A stretch of DNA of 23,317 bases from Rickettsiales bacterium. Its GTDB lineage: Bacteria > Pseudomonadota > Alphaproteobacteria > Rickettsiales > UBA1997. Shown in pieces: positions 1 to 7,886 of this stretch. The stretch spans positions 1-23,317 of the forward strand of contig JAOFKK010000004.1 of NCBI GenBank assembly GCA_028040005.1, read 5' to 3'. Position 1 is the stretch's first letter. Each line of letters begins with the position of its first letter. Both the position numbers and the translations under genes were made by a program. The notes under the pieces are model-generated. The model did not search any database. It worked only from the letters and a program-made list of their open reading frames with translations, and had not been told where the DNA came from.

Positions 1-3
1 TTA

Positions 4-999
4 TTATCTTGCTGCATCACCTTGTTGAAGCCCTATAGTCTTGGGTTTCTTATATATGACTGCACCATTTCTAATTAAGTTTAATTTACCATCTTCGATA
101 TTTTTTGGAGGTTCAATATTTTTACCATCAGAGCGAGTAATCTTTTCTATATTAGCCATATCGCCCCTTCTTAATTGATAACACAAATCACTTAGCATCA
201 TTTGCTCTTTCAATTCTATAATATCATCCTTTTTTATTCCCAACTTTGCCGCATAGGAGCCTTCCACTACATCAGAAATTATAAATTTCTTCTCTTCTTT
301 TGCAATATCTTTCCCTATATCAAAAGAAACTCCAATACCAACATATCCACCTTCTGCAGCAACATATGCCATCAAATTCTCTCTATAAATTTTATCATCA
401 TAATTTAAAGGAGCGCCATATTGCTGCCCATAACTAAGACCACTATACCCTTCTTTCGAAGAATATGTACCAGATTTTGATGATGGTTTACTTCTTTGAC
501 ATATCTCATATTCTTTCTCATCTCGTTCAAATAGCTGCTTTTTATTTAATAAATATCTTTCTGGCAAAGAAGATATTCTCTTTGTTAAATAATCTTCCTT
601 CATAGTAAAATCATGCGCATAGTCAATGAATGATTTATCTTCTTCAACAGATTCATCCAATTGATATTTAGCTATATTATCATTATACACATTAAAAAGA
701 TCTTCTCTACATATATCTTTAACTAATTTTCTAGAAATATCCTTAAATCGAGTATCATATTTTTCTAAATATTTAATATACTCATCAAAACCATTGGCAA
801 CAGATGAATTATGATACACACATCCTACAATATATAACAAACATTCTTCATCATTATTTTCTGACTCTTCTTTTTTTAATCTTGTAATAAAATGCGCTAT
901 TTGACTCTTTCTCGCAGAAGGTAAAATGGGATTTAGCGATTTTATTAGTTTGTCTAATTGCGAGTAAGTTAACTTTGAGTAAGGCAATTCATTCGACAT
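4..999 (-). CDS. PDZ-domain protein of unknown function
   Basis: A 331-residue protein complete in the window; its stop is right at the left edge. Residues about 217-318 look like a PDZ domain: a GIGVSFDIG carboxylate-binding-loop-like segment, then a VVEGSYAAKLGIKKDDII stretch that matches the 'gspAakAGlkkGDiI' core of PDZ domains from S41/HtrA proteases, then a terminal beta strand (KLNLIRNG). No protease domain, signal peptide or membrane segment is visible. The N-terminal 200 residues are charged, helical-looking and unrecognised, with a short Ser/Gly/Tyr-rich linker (about 175-200). It may be a protein-binding adaptor or an effector; that is inference. The palindrome at 1044-1176 lies just upstream of its start, between it and proB. 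The reading frame is certain, the PDZ call fairly sure and the role unknown. Confidence 0.75.
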   Translation of the reverse strand: MSNELPYSKLTYSQLDKLIKSLNPILPSARKSQIAHFITRLKKEESENNDEECLLYIVGCVYHNSSVANGFDEYIKYLEKYDTRFKDISRKLVKDICREDLFNVYNDNIAKYQLDESVEEDKSFIDYAHDFTMKEDYLTKRISSLPERYLLNKKQLFERDEKEYEICQRSKPSSKSGTYSSKEGYSGLSYGQQYGAPLNYDDKIYRENLMAYVAAEGGYVGIGVSFDIGKDIAKEEKKFIISDVVEGSYAAKLGIKKDDIIELKEQMMLSDLCYQLRRGDMANIEKITRSDGKNIEPPKNIEDGKLNLIRNGAVIYKKPKTIGLQQGDAAR

Positions 1000-1043
1000 A
1001 TTATTAATATAATAAATTAGAGTTATTACTTATACCATTTATC

Positions 1044-1176
1044 AAAAATAACTATACATATTTAAAATATTTTTAGAATAAAATTGATGAAAAAGATGTA
1101 GATAGTATCTGGATACCTTCAAATCTTTTTTATTAATTTTAAGCTCAAAAGATAAAGAATATGCATAGTTATTTTT
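1044..1176. repeat. 133-bp imperfect palindrome (MITE- or palindromic-element-like)
   Basis: The two arms are near-complementary. The outer 18 bp (1044-1061 against 1159-1176) differ at one position, the middle is looser, a second block (TAAAATTnATnAAAAAGAT) pairs again, and the centre is GTATC-TG-GATAC at 1105-1116. Almost the whole gap between proB and the PDZ gene is this palindrome. Size and symmetry resemble Rickettsia palindromic elements or short non-autonomous transposons; sequence membership in a known family is not claimed. As RNA it could also end or stabilise the proB or PDZ transcript. Confidence 0.7.
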
Positions 1177-1187
1177 AATAAATGCTA

Positions 1188-2303
1188 TTAATTATCAATA
1201 GATCTTTTTAAGGCCAAATTATCACGATGAACCAATTCTTCACAAAAATCTTTTTTTACAATTTTTTTAATTTCAGCGCTATTTTTCCCAATAATTAACC
1301 TAGCAATTGTTGAATTATAAGAAATAACCCCAGTTGCTATTTTTTGATTCTTATCATCAATAATTAAGACCATATCAGATTTATGGAATTCCCCCTCAAT
1401 AGACATAACCCCCACTGGAAGTAAGCTTGAGCCATTTTCAACCAAAGCCTTTGCCGCCTTTTGATTAATAATAATCTTACCTTTAAAATTAAGAGAATCA
1501 GAAATCCACCTCTTTTTAGCATTAATTTTTTTACGATCTGACTTAAAAAAACTATAATTTTCACTATCTATAATATTTTTAATAGGATGGTCAATTAAAC
1601 CATTGGCAATAATAACGTCACACCCAGTGTTAAAAGCCATTTTTACAGCTTCAATTTTTGTTTTCATGCCGCCAGTTCCAAATTTTGTTACCGTATCTCC
1701 GGCCATATTTTCAATTTCAGCCGTTATTTTGTCAATTTTTTTAATTAATTTTGCATCTGAATGTAATTTTGGATTTTTATCATAAAGACCATCTATATCT
1801 GAAAGTAAAATCATCATGTCAGCATCAGCCATTTGCACAATTCTTGCTGCAATTTTATCATTATTACCAATCTTAATATCTTCCGTTAAAATTGTGTCAT
1901 TTTCATTAATGATGGCAATGGTTTTATTTTTTAATAAAATTTTAAAAATATCAATTGCATTGAGGTAATTTTCACGATTAAGATATTCATCTCCAGTATG
2001 TAAGATTTGGGCAATATTAAGATTATATTTTTTAAAAGTTTGATAAAATGACGAAGTTAATTCTGCTTGACCAATAGAAGAAAGGGCCCTTCTTTTGGCA
2101 TCAGTCATTCTTTTAGCCTTGATATATTTTTTACCAATAGTTACAGATCCGGAAGACACTATAATAACTCCAACATTATTATCTTGTAAAATTTTTATAT
2201 CTTCTGCTAATTTTTCAAGCCAAGAGATTCTTATCTGATTATTTTGCAACAATAAAGCCGACCCTATTTTAATAATAATTTTTTTCTTTTTAAGAATGGT
2301 CAT
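1188..2303 (-). CDS. proB: Glutamate 5-kinase
   Basis: Phosphorylates L-glutamate to glutamyl-5-phosphate, the first step of proline synthesis, in the cytosol. The 371-residue length fits the two-domain form: an amino-acid-kinase domain (about 1-255) followed by a PUA domain (about 275-355). Family signatures are the N-terminal KIGSALL phosphate-binding turn, VSSGSVTIG, INENDT, the GNND substrate loop, ADMMILLSDIDGLYDKNP and GTGGMKTKIEA. The ATG overlaps the kup stop by one base (TAATG on the minus strand), so it is the last gene of a C26 amidotransferase-kup-proB transcript. No proA or proC lies in the window, so a complete proline route here is not shown. Confidence 0.95.
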   Translation of the reverse strand: MTILKKKKIIIKIGSALLLQNNQIRISWLEKLAEDIKILQDNNVGVIIVSSGSVTIGKKYIKAKRMTDAKRRALSSIGQAELTSSFYQTFKKYNLNIAQILHTGDEYLNRENYLNAIDIFKILLKNKTIAIINENDTILTEDIKIGNNDKIAARIVQMADADMMILLSDIDGLYDKNPKLHSDAKLIKKIDKITAEIENMAGDTVTKFGTGGMKTKIEAVKMAFNTGCDVIIANGLIDHPIKNIIDSENYSFFKSDRKKINAKKRWISDSLNFKGKIIINQKAAKALVENGSSLLPVGVMSIEGEFHKSDMVLIIDDKNQKIATGVISYNSTIARLIIGKNSAEIKKIVKKDFCEELVHRDNLALKRSIDN

Positions 2304-4264
2304 TATTGATAAATTCTTTTAAGATTACTTTTATAATTACTTTCTAAATTAATTGGCACCATTTCAATTTCTACCTCATGCGGCCTATCATCAAGACCAT
2401 AAAATTCATCCTCCTTAACACTAATTTTACCGATAACATCATAGCAAGAAGTAATAAAACGATGATAAAGATCTAAATAATGATGGTTAGAAATAAATTT
2501 TTTCCATATAATGAATTTAACATCGCCATTAATGTTGACTTTCTTTTCATATTCATCATTAGATTCTAATTCTATCTCATTATTATTAATTAATTCACTA
2601 ACAACCTCATTAAAAAATAATCCAATTCTAGGTTGTATTTTAAAACCAATATTAAAATCAATTCGTACCACATCTTTTGCCGAATAAATGGTTGTTTTAT
2701 AGTTACAAACATAAGGTTGATTAACGATATTAACATGTATAAACCAATAAATATTAGCTCTTTTGGGACGATTTTCAAAAAGAGAATAGGTTATTTTATT
2801 TTCAATTCTATCAGGATTTTGCGATGATGTAAGATAAGCAATATGATTGGCAACCTTATTAATATTACGATCATTACTTAAATCTATTAAATCACTTATT
2901 ACATCATCAACATCGATAAATTTAATATTTCTCCTTCTAAACATCTTAGCCTGAGTCCAAAACCACATTGTACAAAATATTACAGATGCAATTAGCATGA
3001 CTATCCAGCCACCTTCAAAAAATTTATAAATACTAGCTGCAAAAAAATGTGATTCAATAATTAAAAAAACAACCAAAAATAAATAACATATAATTTTTGG
3101 TAATTTATTGTTTGTTATTAGGTAGCAAAAAAACAAGATAGTAGTGCAAATCATACCACTAACAACAGATAAGCCATATGCAGCCTCCATATAATGTGAT
3201 TCCTTAAAATAATACACAATTCCAATACAACCAATAAAAAGAAAATTATTCACAAAGGGAATATAAATTTGAGCTTGCTTTCTTGTTGGATATTTAATTT
3301 TAATCTTAGGAAAAATATTCAGACGACTAGCTTCATTAATCAAGCTAAATGACCCAGTAATTAAAGCCTGACTAGCAATAATGGTGGCCATGGTTGCAAC
3401 ACCAATAGCTGCCAAAAGAAGATGTTCTGGAATAATGGCGAAAAATGGATTAATACCTTTTTCTAAAACACTACCTCGCATTTCAGTTAGCCAGGCGCCT
3501 TGACCAAAATAATTCATAATAAGGCAAATTTTAACAAATATCCAACCTCTTCTAATGCTTTTACGATCACAATGACCCATATCAGAATATAACGCCTCAG
3601 CACCTGTGGTACATAAAAATACCGCTCCTAAAATTAAAATTCCCCCCGGATATTTAATTAATAAATTAATAGCATAAAAAGGGTTAATAGCATTTAAAAT
3701 TTCCGGATGGGTAATAATATTAATTACACCAAAAATACCAATCATCAAAAACCAACAAAACATAATTGGACCAAATAATGTACCAACTATAGTTGTGCCA
3801 AATCTTTGAATAGCAAATAAAACAGCCAAAATCGTCATTACAATTGGCATTGTATTTAAATCTGGATCAAAAATTTTTAAACCTTCAATCGCTGAAGAAA
3901 CTGAAATTGCAGGAGTAATGATACCTTCAGATAATAAGAGAGAAGCTCCAATCATAGCAAAAATTATTATCCACCATTTTTTACCTCTTTTAATTAGTGA
4001 ATATAAAGCCAACATGCCACCCTGCCCTTGTCGATCAGCGCTTAAGACAATAAGAATATATTTTAAGCTGGTTTGTAGAGTAAGAGTCCAAAAAACACAA
4101 GAAACAGCGCCATATATTAATTCAATAGAAATAACCTTATTAAACATAATAGCCCTCATCACATAAAGTGGCGATGTACCAATGTCACCATAAACAATTC
4201 CAAGAGCAATTAAAATAGGTATTAAAGACGCCTTTACTTTTGGTAATTTATGAGAAAATATCAT
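2303..4264 (-). CDS. kup: KUP-family potassium uptake transporter
   Basis: An inner-membrane K+/H+ symporter of the KUP/HAK/KT family. The 653-residue protein has the usual build: about 12 hydrophobic segments in the first 430 residues and a soluble C-terminal tail of about 200. The N-terminal signature YGDIGTSPLYV follows the first hydrophobic segment, and further conserved pieces are GQGGMLALYSLI, GIITPAISVSSAIEGL, CTTGAEALYSDMGH and FGQGAWL. Its ATG shares 4 bases with the stop of the upstream amidotransferase and its stop shares one base with the proB start, so the three genes are probably translated in a coupled way. Nothing appears broken. Confidence 0.96.
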   Translation of the reverse strand: MIFSHKLPKVKASLIPILIALGIVYGDIGTSPLYVMRAIMFNKVISIELIYGAVSCVFWTLTLQTSLKYILIVLSADRQGQGGMLALYSLIKRGKKWWIIIFAMIGASLLLSEGIITPAISVSSAIEGLKIFDPDLNTMPIVMTILAVLFAIQRFGTTIVGTLFGPIMFCWFLMIGIFGVINIITHPEILNAINPFYAINLLIKYPGGILILGAVFLCTTGAEALYSDMGHCDRKSIRRGWIFVKICLIMNYFGQGAWLTEMRGSVLEKGINPFFAIIPEHLLLAAIGVATMATIIASQALITGSFSLINEASRLNIFPKIKIKYPTRKQAQIYIPFVNNFLFIGCIGIVYYFKESHYMEAAYGLSVVSGMICTTILFFCYLITNNKLPKIICYLFLVVFLIIESHFFAASIYKFFEGGWIVMLIASVIFCTMWFWTQAKMFRRRNIKFIDVDDVISDLIDLSNDRNINKVANHIAYLTSSQNPDRIENKITYSLFENRPKRANIYWFIHVNIVNQPYVCNYKTTIYSAKDVVRIDFNIGFKIQPRIGLFFNEVVSELINNNEIELESNDEYEKKVNINGDVKFIIWKKFISNHHYLDLYHRFITSCYDVIGKISVKEDEFYGLDDRPHEVEIEMVPINLESNYKSNLKRIYQ

Positions 4265-4989
4265 TTGCTTTTTCTATAGTCATTACAATGCGATACAAAA
4301 TCTGTAAATATCTTATCGTCAATCTTGCTACTTTGAAATTCTGGATGCCATTGTAGACCAATGCAAAATGGATGATTTTTATGCTCAATAGCTTCAATAA
4401 TACCATCTTTTGAAGCTCTAGCTGAAATTGCAATATTGTCACCCAAATTATCGACAGCCAAACCATGTGATGAGTTAGTTTTGGCACCATTAACGCCAAC
4501 AATTTTATGTAATTTAGTGTTTTTTTCTATGTCAATATCATGAAAGGCAATAGTATAATCAGCGTAATCTTCATAATATTTTTGCTCATGCTCAGGAATG
4601 TGATGCTTTAAATCACCGCCATAAATAATATTAATTGCCTGCATGCCATTACAAATTCCTAAAATTGGCATAGTTGTTTTATCGATTACCTTTTGTAAAA
4701 TGGTAAATTCAAACTCATCCCTTTCTTTATTAACCTTAACTTTTGCATCAGGTTTGCCATATCGATTCGGATCAATAAAACCACCGCCAGCAATAATAAT
4801 ACCATCAATTAAATTGATATAATCTTCGATACAACTATATTGATATGGTAAAATCACAGCTACAGCGCCACTTTTTTCAAGATTCTCAATATAATTACAT
4901 GCAATACCAAAATGATCCTTAACTGAGGAAAAATTAATACTATGACGAAAAAAATCAGGAACTATGCCAATTACAACCTTATCACTCAT
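4261..4989 (-). CDS. Class I glutamine amidotransferase-like hydrolase (peptidase C26, PuuD type)
   Basis: A 242-residue cytosolic hydrolase related to gamma-glutamyl-GABA hydrolase and other peptidase C26 proteins, which cleave gamma-glutamyl bonds. The nucleophile elbow is GICNGMQ with Cys113; the His/Glu pair of the triad is in GLQWHPEF near residue 220. The family motif GGGFIDPNRY (about 68-77) replaces the usual GG.D..P.Y. It is first in the kup-proB transcript and starts 61 bp from divergent bolA, so promoters in both directions must share that gap. The substrate is not certain; nearby glutamate kinase hints at glutamate metabolism, which is inference. Confidence 0.85.
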   Translation of the reverse strand: MSDKVVIGIVPDFFRHSINFSSVKDHFGIACNYIENLEKSGAVAVILPYQYSCIEDYINLIDGIIIAGGGFIDPNRYGKPDAKVKVNKERDEFEFTILQKVIDKTTMPILGICNGMQAINIIYGGDLKHHIPEHEQKYYEDYADYTIAFHDIDIEKNTKLHKIVGVNGAKTNSSHGLAVDNLGDNIAISARASKDGIIEAIEHKNHPFCIGLQWHPEFQSSKIDDKIFTDFVSHCNDYRKSK

Positions 4990-5010
4990 TTACCTTGTTT
5001 TAAGAAAAAA

Positions 5011-5047
5011 TTACTTTAAAATTTAAAGAAAATATAATTTATATAAT
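5011..5047 (+). promoter_or_regulatory. Candidate promoter for the bolA-dedA gene run
   Basis: TTACTT (5011-5016) and TATAAT (5033-5038) are separated by 16 bp, with a second TATAAT at 5042-5047. Transcription would begin within a few bases of the bolA ATG at 5051, giving an almost leaderless message; no Shine-Dalgarno sequence is visible. In such AT-rich DNA, TATAAT is common, so this is only a candidate. Confidence 0.35.
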
Positions 5048-5050
5048 ATT

Positions 5051-5281
5051 ATGGAACAAAGTAAATTGCAAAAAATTTTAGAAAATAATTTTCCCAATGC
5101 TAAAATTAAATTAACAGATCTGGTTGGTGATCAAAATCATTATTATCTTACAATAGAAGATTCTATCTTTAATGACAAAAATATGCTAGCACAACATAAA
5201 ATTGTTAATGCATCATTAAGAGAATATCTAGATAGTGGCGAACTACATGCGCTACAATTAAAAACCGTTAAAACAAATTAA
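5051..5281 (+). CDS. bolA: BolA-family protein
   Basis: A 76-residue single-domain protein of the BolA/IbaG family. The fold signature is present: an N-terminal helix ending in FPNAKIKLTDL, then DQNHYYLTI, and HKIVNASL with the conserved histidine that can bind a [2Fe-2S] cluster together with a monothiol glutaredoxin. The C-terminal GELHALQLKT is typical of the family. The very next gene, 10 bp on, is a CGFS glutaredoxin, and BolA-Grx4 pairs form heterodimers used in iron-sulfur trafficking. First gene of an eight-gene co-directional run. Confidence 0.93.
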   Translation: MEQSKLQKILENNFPNAKIKLTDLVGDQNHYYLTIEDSIFNDKNMLAQHKIVNASLREYLDSGELHALQLKTVKTN

Positions 5282-5291
5282 ATTTAATAAA

Positions 5292-5624
5292 ATGACCGAT
5301 ATAAATCAAAAAATACAAGAATTAATTACCGAAAATGACGTAATTTTATTCATGAAAGGCAATAAAGATTTTCCTAATTGCGGCTTTTCTAGCGCTGTTT
5401 GCAATATTTTTAACAATAAATTAAAAATCGACTATCTTGATATCAATGTTTTAGAAGATCCTGCACTTCGCGAAGGAATTAAAAAATTCTCTGATTGGCC
5501 AACCATTCCTCAATTATATATTAAAGGTGAATTTATTGGTGGTTGCGACATTATACGTGAATTATTTTCTAATGGTGAATTAGAAAAACTACTTAAAGAT
5601 AATAATATTACCATAAATGCCTAA
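5292..5624 (+). CDS. grxD: Monothiol glutaredoxin, Grx4 (CGFS) type
   Basis: 110 residues, the normal length of a single-domain Grx4. The active site is CGFS at about residues 30-33, inside FMKGNKDFPNCGFSS, and the glutathione-binding elements WPTIPQLYIKGEFIGGCDI follow. These proteins bind a bridging [2Fe-2S] cluster with glutathione and hand it on to targets, usually with a BolA partner (here immediately upstream). Its end overlaps the ygfZ start by 8 bases, so the genes are probably co-translated. Confidence 0.97.
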   Translation: MTDINQKIQELITENDVILFMKGNKDFPNCGFSSAVCNIFNNKLKIDYLDINVLEDPALREGIKKFSDWPTIPQLYIKGEFIGGCDIIRELFSNGELEKLLKDNNITINA

Positions 5625-6447
5625 TTATTCTATTTTAGATAGAAAAATAATAACAATATCAGGCCCTGATCGTAAAAATTTTCTTCAAGGCCTGATTACT
5701 AATGATATTAACTGCTTAAATCATAAAAATCCTATAATTTACAGCCTTATGCTTACTGCTACGGGTGGTTTTTTATATGATTTTTTTATCAGCGAAAATG
5801 GTGATAAAATTTACCTAGATATAGAAGATAAAAAATCTGAAGAAATACTTAAAAAATTATCACTTTATAAATTATCAGCAAATATTGAATTAAAAATAAT
5901 TGATGATTTTAAAATTATCTTTTTAGATCAAGAAAATGACGAAATTCAATATTTTTACGATCCTAGAAATAAAAAACTTGGATTTAGAGCCATCTTAGAT
6001 CAAAATAATTTACAAAATATTCAAAATAACCCCAACTTTACCAAACAAAATATCGATTTTTACAATAAAATTCGTTTTGACCTTAGAATTCCCGACCATA
6101 ATGATCTAATTCAAAAAAAATCCATTCCTGCTGAATATGGCTTTTTTGACTTAAACTGTATTAATTTTGAAAAAGGTTGTTATATAGGTCAAGAAGTTAT
6201 GGCTCGTATCAAATATAAAGGGGTTATTCGTAAAAAAATATATCTAACAAAAATTTTAGGAAAAAATCAATTTAACAAAGGTGATGAAATTACCCTTAAA
6301 GATCGTAAAATTGGCAATATTTTATCTCACATCTCTTATGATGGTCAAATTATATCCCTATCTTTATTAAAAAATGCTATAATTGATGAAAATCCTAAAG
6401 CCAAATTACAGCTAAATGATAATCAAATAATACCAATTATCACATGA
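5617..6447 (+). CDS. ygfZ: YgfZ/GcvT-domain folate-binding protein
   Basis: A 276-residue member of the YgfZ/IBA57 family, folate-dependent helpers in the maintenance of [4Fe-4S] enzymes. The diagnostic motif KGCYIGQE lies around Cys188 and is followed by VMARIKYKG. The N-terminus (ISGPDRKNFLQGLITNDI) matches the family's folate-binding domain. It overlaps grxD by 8 bp and pth by 4 bp. Standing beside bolA and grxD supports a shared role in iron-sulfur cluster care; that link is inference from context and family knowledge. Confidence 0.93.
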   Translation: MPNYSILDRKIITISGPDRKNFLQGLITNDINCLNHKNPIIYSLMLTATGGFLYDFFISENGDKIYLDIEDKKSEEILKKLSLYKLSANIELKIIDDFKIIFLDQENDEIQYFYDPRNKKLGFRAILDQNNLQNIQNNPNFTKQNIDFYNKIRFDLRIPDHNDLIQKKSIPAEYGFFDLNCINFEKGCYIGQEVMARIKYKGVIRKKIYLTKILGKNQFNKGDEITLKDRKIGNILSHISYDGQIISLSLLKNAIIDENPKAKLQLNDNQIIPIIT

Positions 6448-6968
6448 TTTTATTAGTTGGATTAGGAAATCCAGGCACAAAATATGAAAATACTCGCCAT
6501 AATGCAGGATTTTTAGCTATTGATTATATTGCTAATAAATTTTCTTTTGATAAAAAATCAGATAAATTTGATAGTGACTTTTTTACCGGACAAATTTCTG
6601 ATAAAAAAATAATAGCTATCAAGCCACAAACCTTTATGAATCTTTCTGGATCTGCTATACAAAAATTTGTAGCATTTTATAAAATACCAACTGATAAGAT
6701 TTTTGTTTTTCATGATGAAATTGACCTTAAAATTGGCAGCCATAAAATTAAATTTGCCGGCGGCAATGCTGGTCATAACGGCTTAAAAGATATCGATAAT
6801 AAAATTGGGAAAAATTACCACAGAATCAGAATTGGCGTAGGCAGACCTGACGATAATCGCTTTGAAGTTGCTGATTATGTTTTAGGAAAATTCCCCATGA
6901 TCGAAAGAGATATAATTGACCAAGAAATATCAGAAATTTCTGACAAAATTAATGAAATAATTTCATGA
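6444..6968 (+). CDS. pth: Peptidyl-tRNA hydrolase
   Basis: Releases tRNA from peptidyl-tRNA dropped by stalled ribosomes. At 174 residues it is a little shorter than the E. coli enzyme (194), with the shortfall at the C-terminus. Conserved parts are VGLGNPGTKYENTRHNAGF with the catalytic His at residue 20, KPQTFMNLSG, HDEIDL and GGNAGHNGLKDI. It overlaps both neighbours by 4 bp (ATGA-type junctions). Confidence 0.97.
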   Translation: MILLVGLGNPGTKYENTRHNAGFLAIDYIANKFSFDKKSDKFDSDFFTGQISDKKIIAIKPQTFMNLSGSAIQKFVAFYKIPTDKIFVFHDEIDLKIGSHKIKFAGGNAGHNGLKDIDNKIGKNYHRIRIGVGRPDDNRFEVADYVLGKFPMIERDIIDQEISEISDKINEIIS

Positions 6969-7411
6969 CAAATACCAAATTAGGACAAAATACAAATTAT
7001 CAATATGATAATCCAGATATTAAAATTTTAGATTCGGTAGAAAACCCGCATCCAGATGTTGATTACTTAATTAAATTCTCTTGTCCTGAATTTACCTCAA
7101 TTTGCCCTGTTACTTCACAGCCAGATTTTGCCAATATAATTATTGAATATGTGCCAAGTAAAAAAATGGTTGAAAGTAAATCATTAAAATTATATCTCAC
7201 CTCTTTTCGTAATCATGGTGCTTTCCATGAAGATTGTACAATTAAAATAGCCAAAGATTTAATTGCCTTAATGGAGCCAAAATGGTTTAGAATTTCTGGC
7301 TATTGGTACCCTAGAGGTGGTATTCCTATTGATATATTTTTTCAAAATGGAGAAATTCCAAAAAATATTCACCTAAATCATCATCAAGAATATAATTATA
7401 AGGGAAGATAA
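6965..7411 (+). CDS. queF: NADPH-dependent 7-cyano-7-deazaguanine reductase
   Basis: Reduces preQ0 to preQ1 in queuosine synthesis. This is the short single-module type (148 residues). Cys47 in CPVT forms the thioimide with substrate, Asp54 in QPDF is the acid, the NADPH motif ESKSLKLYL is at 70-78, and FHED (88-91) binds substrate. No preQ1 riboswitch-like sequence is seen because the gene overlaps pth by 4 bp. The start is fixed by this overlap. Confidence 0.96.
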   Translation: MTNTKLGQNTNYQYDNPDIKILDSVENPHPDVDYLIKFSCPEFTSICPVTSQPDFANIIIEYVPSKKMVESKSLKLYLTSFRNHGAFHEDCTIKIAKDLIALMEPKWFRISGYWYPRGGIPIDIFFQNGEIPKNIHLNHHQEYNYKGR

Positions 7412-7429
7412 ATCTAATTATAATAAATA

Positions 7430-7879
7430 ATGCATCAAGTAACTATTGAAAAAATCGTCCCTTTTAGCGCTAAAGAAATGTTTGATTTGGTAATGGATGT
7501 TGAATCCTATCCTCAATTTCTACCTTGGTGTGACAAAGGTAAAATCATCGAAAATAATGATAATAAAGTAATTGCAGATTTGGATATTAGTTTTAAAACA
7601 ATTCGCAAAAAATATACTTCAAAAATTACTATCAACCATATTTCTAAAAATGAATATGAGGTCTTTGTTAGAGCAGTTGAAGGTCCTTTTAAAAAATTAG
7701 AAACCTATTGGCATTTTAAAGATGTAAATCACAAAGAAAGCAAGATTTATTTTGATATTGATTTTGAATTTAATTCCAAATTATTATCTTCCATGTTGAA
7801 TTTTATTTTCAAAAAAGCGAAAATGAAAATGATAGAATCTTTTGAAGAAAGAGCTTTTGAGATATATAACCGATCTTAA
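7430..7879 (+). CDS. ratA: COQ10/RatA-like START-domain protein
   Basis: A 149-residue single-domain lipid-binding protein of the polyketide cyclase/START superfamily. The sequence VPFSAKEMFDLVMDVESYPQFLPWC is the family hallmark, with FKKLETYWHF and the C-terminal helix FEERAFEIY. The family is called RatA after an E. coli report of ribosome-subunit association, but mitochondrial and alphaproteobacterial members (COQ10) bind ubiquinone and aid respiration. The latter role fits the reductase next door better; treating it as a toxin has no support here. Confidence 0.85.
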   Translation: MHQVTIEKIVPFSAKEMFDLVMDVESYPQFLPWCDKGKIIENNDNKVIADLDISFKTIRKKYTSKITINHISKNEYEVFVRAVEGPFKKLETYWHFKDVNHKESKIYFDIDFEFNSKLLSSMLNFIFKKAKMKMIESFEERAFEIYNRS

Positions 7880-7886
7880 TAAATTA

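Noticed and set aside
202..408. Plus-strand ORF opposite the PDZ gene, and similar short frames opposite kup, res, mod and the primase-like gene
   Set aside because: Low-complexity translations entirely inside well-supported genes on the other strand.
7430..7879. A toxin of a toxin-antitoxin pair (RatA name)
   Set aside because: No adjacent antitoxin and the neighbours are respiratory/housekeeping genes; the COQ10-like role is preferred.
7842..7886. Longer N-terminus for the ferredoxin reductase
   Set aside because: It would overlap ratA by 38 bp and add residues before a normal Rossmann start; the ATG at 7887 is better placed.
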